DNA of 6,228 nucleotides, taken from Bacillota bacterium. GTDB taxonomy: Bacteria > Bacillota_E > Sulfobacillia > Sulfobacillales > Sulfobacillaceae. Every line of letters begins with the position of its first letter. Within the stretch, counting starts at the first letter, position 1. The position numbers were made by a program, and so were the translations under genes. The notes beneath the pieces are model-generated. The model searched no databases. It saw nothing but the letters and a program-made list of their open reading frames with translations, and had not been told where the DNA came from. The DNA lies in contig JAKAAL010000274.1 in assembly GCA_021802375.1 (NCBI GenBank), forward strand, positions 1 through 6,228, in the 5' to 3' direction. Of the stretch, positions 6,064 through 6,228 are shown one piece after another.

Positions 6064-6104
6064 CCCCTCGATTCGATGGAGTCGACTTTCGAAATCGGAA
6101 GGGG
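6064..6104. repeat. Imperfect palindrome between divergent ftsH genes
   Basis: CCCCTCGATTCGA (6064-6076) pairs imperfectly with TCGAAATCGGAAGGGG (6089-6104); three extra bases are inserted in the right arm. The centre contains the palindrome GTCGAC (6081-6086). It lies in the spacer between the two divergent starts, just before a possible -10 of the plus-strand gene, so it could be an operator for one or both genes. Confidence 0.4.
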
Positions 6105-6109
6105 TGGGG

Positions 6110-6120
6110 TACACTATAAG
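6110..6120 (+). promoter_or_regulatory. Possible -10 region of the plus-strand ftsH
   Basis: TACACTATAAG contains two overlapping -10-like hexamers, TACACT (6110-6115) and TATAAG (6115-6120), 36-46 bases before the ATG. No good -35 sits at 16-18 bp (TTTCGA is the best for the first). The promoter is therefore tentative or needs an activator or another sigma factor. Confidence 0.35.
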
Positions 6121-6155
6121 GAAGTTTAATTGGGTGAGTTCGGAGGGGAAAACGG

Positions 6156-6228
6156 ATGCAAAACCGGTGGTTGCGCGGCGTCATTACCATTGTGTTCGTG
6201 GTGCTGTTTATTTCTACGTTAATGGACT
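6156..6228 (+). CDS. ftsH: Start of a probable full-length FtsH (partial, cut by window end)
   Basis: Only 24 codons are visible. They read as a short basic head (MQNRWLRG) followed by an uninterrupted hydrophobic segment (VITIVFVVLFIST), then LMD. This is the usual FtsH beginning: a few polar/basic residues, the first transmembrane helix, then the extracytoplasmic domain. GGAGGGG at 6142-6148 is an excellent SD. Assignment to ftsH rests on this pattern and on the neighbouring truncated ftsH. Any other membrane protein with an N-terminal anchor would look similar over so short a stretch. If correct, it would encode the ATP-dependent membrane zinc metalloprotease that degrades misfolded membrane and regulatory proteins. 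Confidence 0.6.
   Translation, partial: MQNRWLRGVITIVFVVLFISTLMD

Noticed and set aside
5272..6129. Overlapping plus-strand frames (113, 116 and 142 codons) opposite the truncated ftsH
   Set aside because: The minus strand matches FtsH motif by motif. The plus frames are His/Pro/Arg-rich antisense shadows, even though one extends past the ftsH start.
1..6228. CRISPR array, rRNA, toxin-antitoxin or phage defence system
   Set aside because: No regularly spaced repeats, no conserved rRNA segments and no recognisable toxin, antitoxin, nuclease or defence motifs were seen.

Overview
The window looks like bacterial chromosomal accessory DNA. GC content is moderately high (estimated by eye). Shine-Dalgarno (SD) sites are strong and extended (AGAGGTGAT, AAGGAAGG, GGGAGGAGGA, GGAGGGG), and GTG and TTG starts are frequent. 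With the style of the FtsH sequence, this suggests a Gram-positive Firmicute, perhaps a Sulfobacillus-like or related acidophile/thermophile. The lineage is inference; no rRNA or other phylogenetic marker is present.

Left part (1-1540): an IS4-superfamily insertion sequence with one intact DDE transposase (163-1494, +). It carries a textbook Y-(2)-R-(3)-E-(6)-K signature. Its ends are only tentatively placed, near 99 and 1540, from a weak inverted similarity. From 1541 to 2124 lies about 580 bp with no confident gene. It holds several strong inverted repeats and a minus-strand reading frame that looks interrupted near 1860, so it may be decayed coding DNA.

Middle part (2125-4461): two minus-strand genes. 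The upstream one (3344-4384) is a Gfo/Idh/MocA-type NAD(P)-binding oxidoreductase in which the usual Lys, Asp and His catalytic positions all appear replaced. It has its own extended -10 promoter. The downstream one (2125-3123) is a cysteine-free, Sec-exported protein of unknown function, rich in tryptophan-containing strands. A divergent plus-strand promoter (4518-4546) drives a small unrecognised gene (4632-4880).

Right part (4881-6228): a perfect 15-bp stem hairpin (4881-4915) separates the small gene from a convergent, N-terminally truncated ftsH homologue (4918-5997, -). This reading frame keeps the second region of homology with its arginine fingers and the whole M41 zinc-protease domain. 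It has lost the membrane anchors, Walker A and Walker B. It has its own near-ideal SD. It sits head-to-head with what looks like the start of a full-length ftsH (6156 onward, +), cut by the window edge. The shared spacer contains an imperfect palindrome. A degenerate or specialised partial FtsH beside the main FtsH is the most interesting feature here. No tRNA, rRNA, CRISPR or complete novel multi-gene system could be supported.
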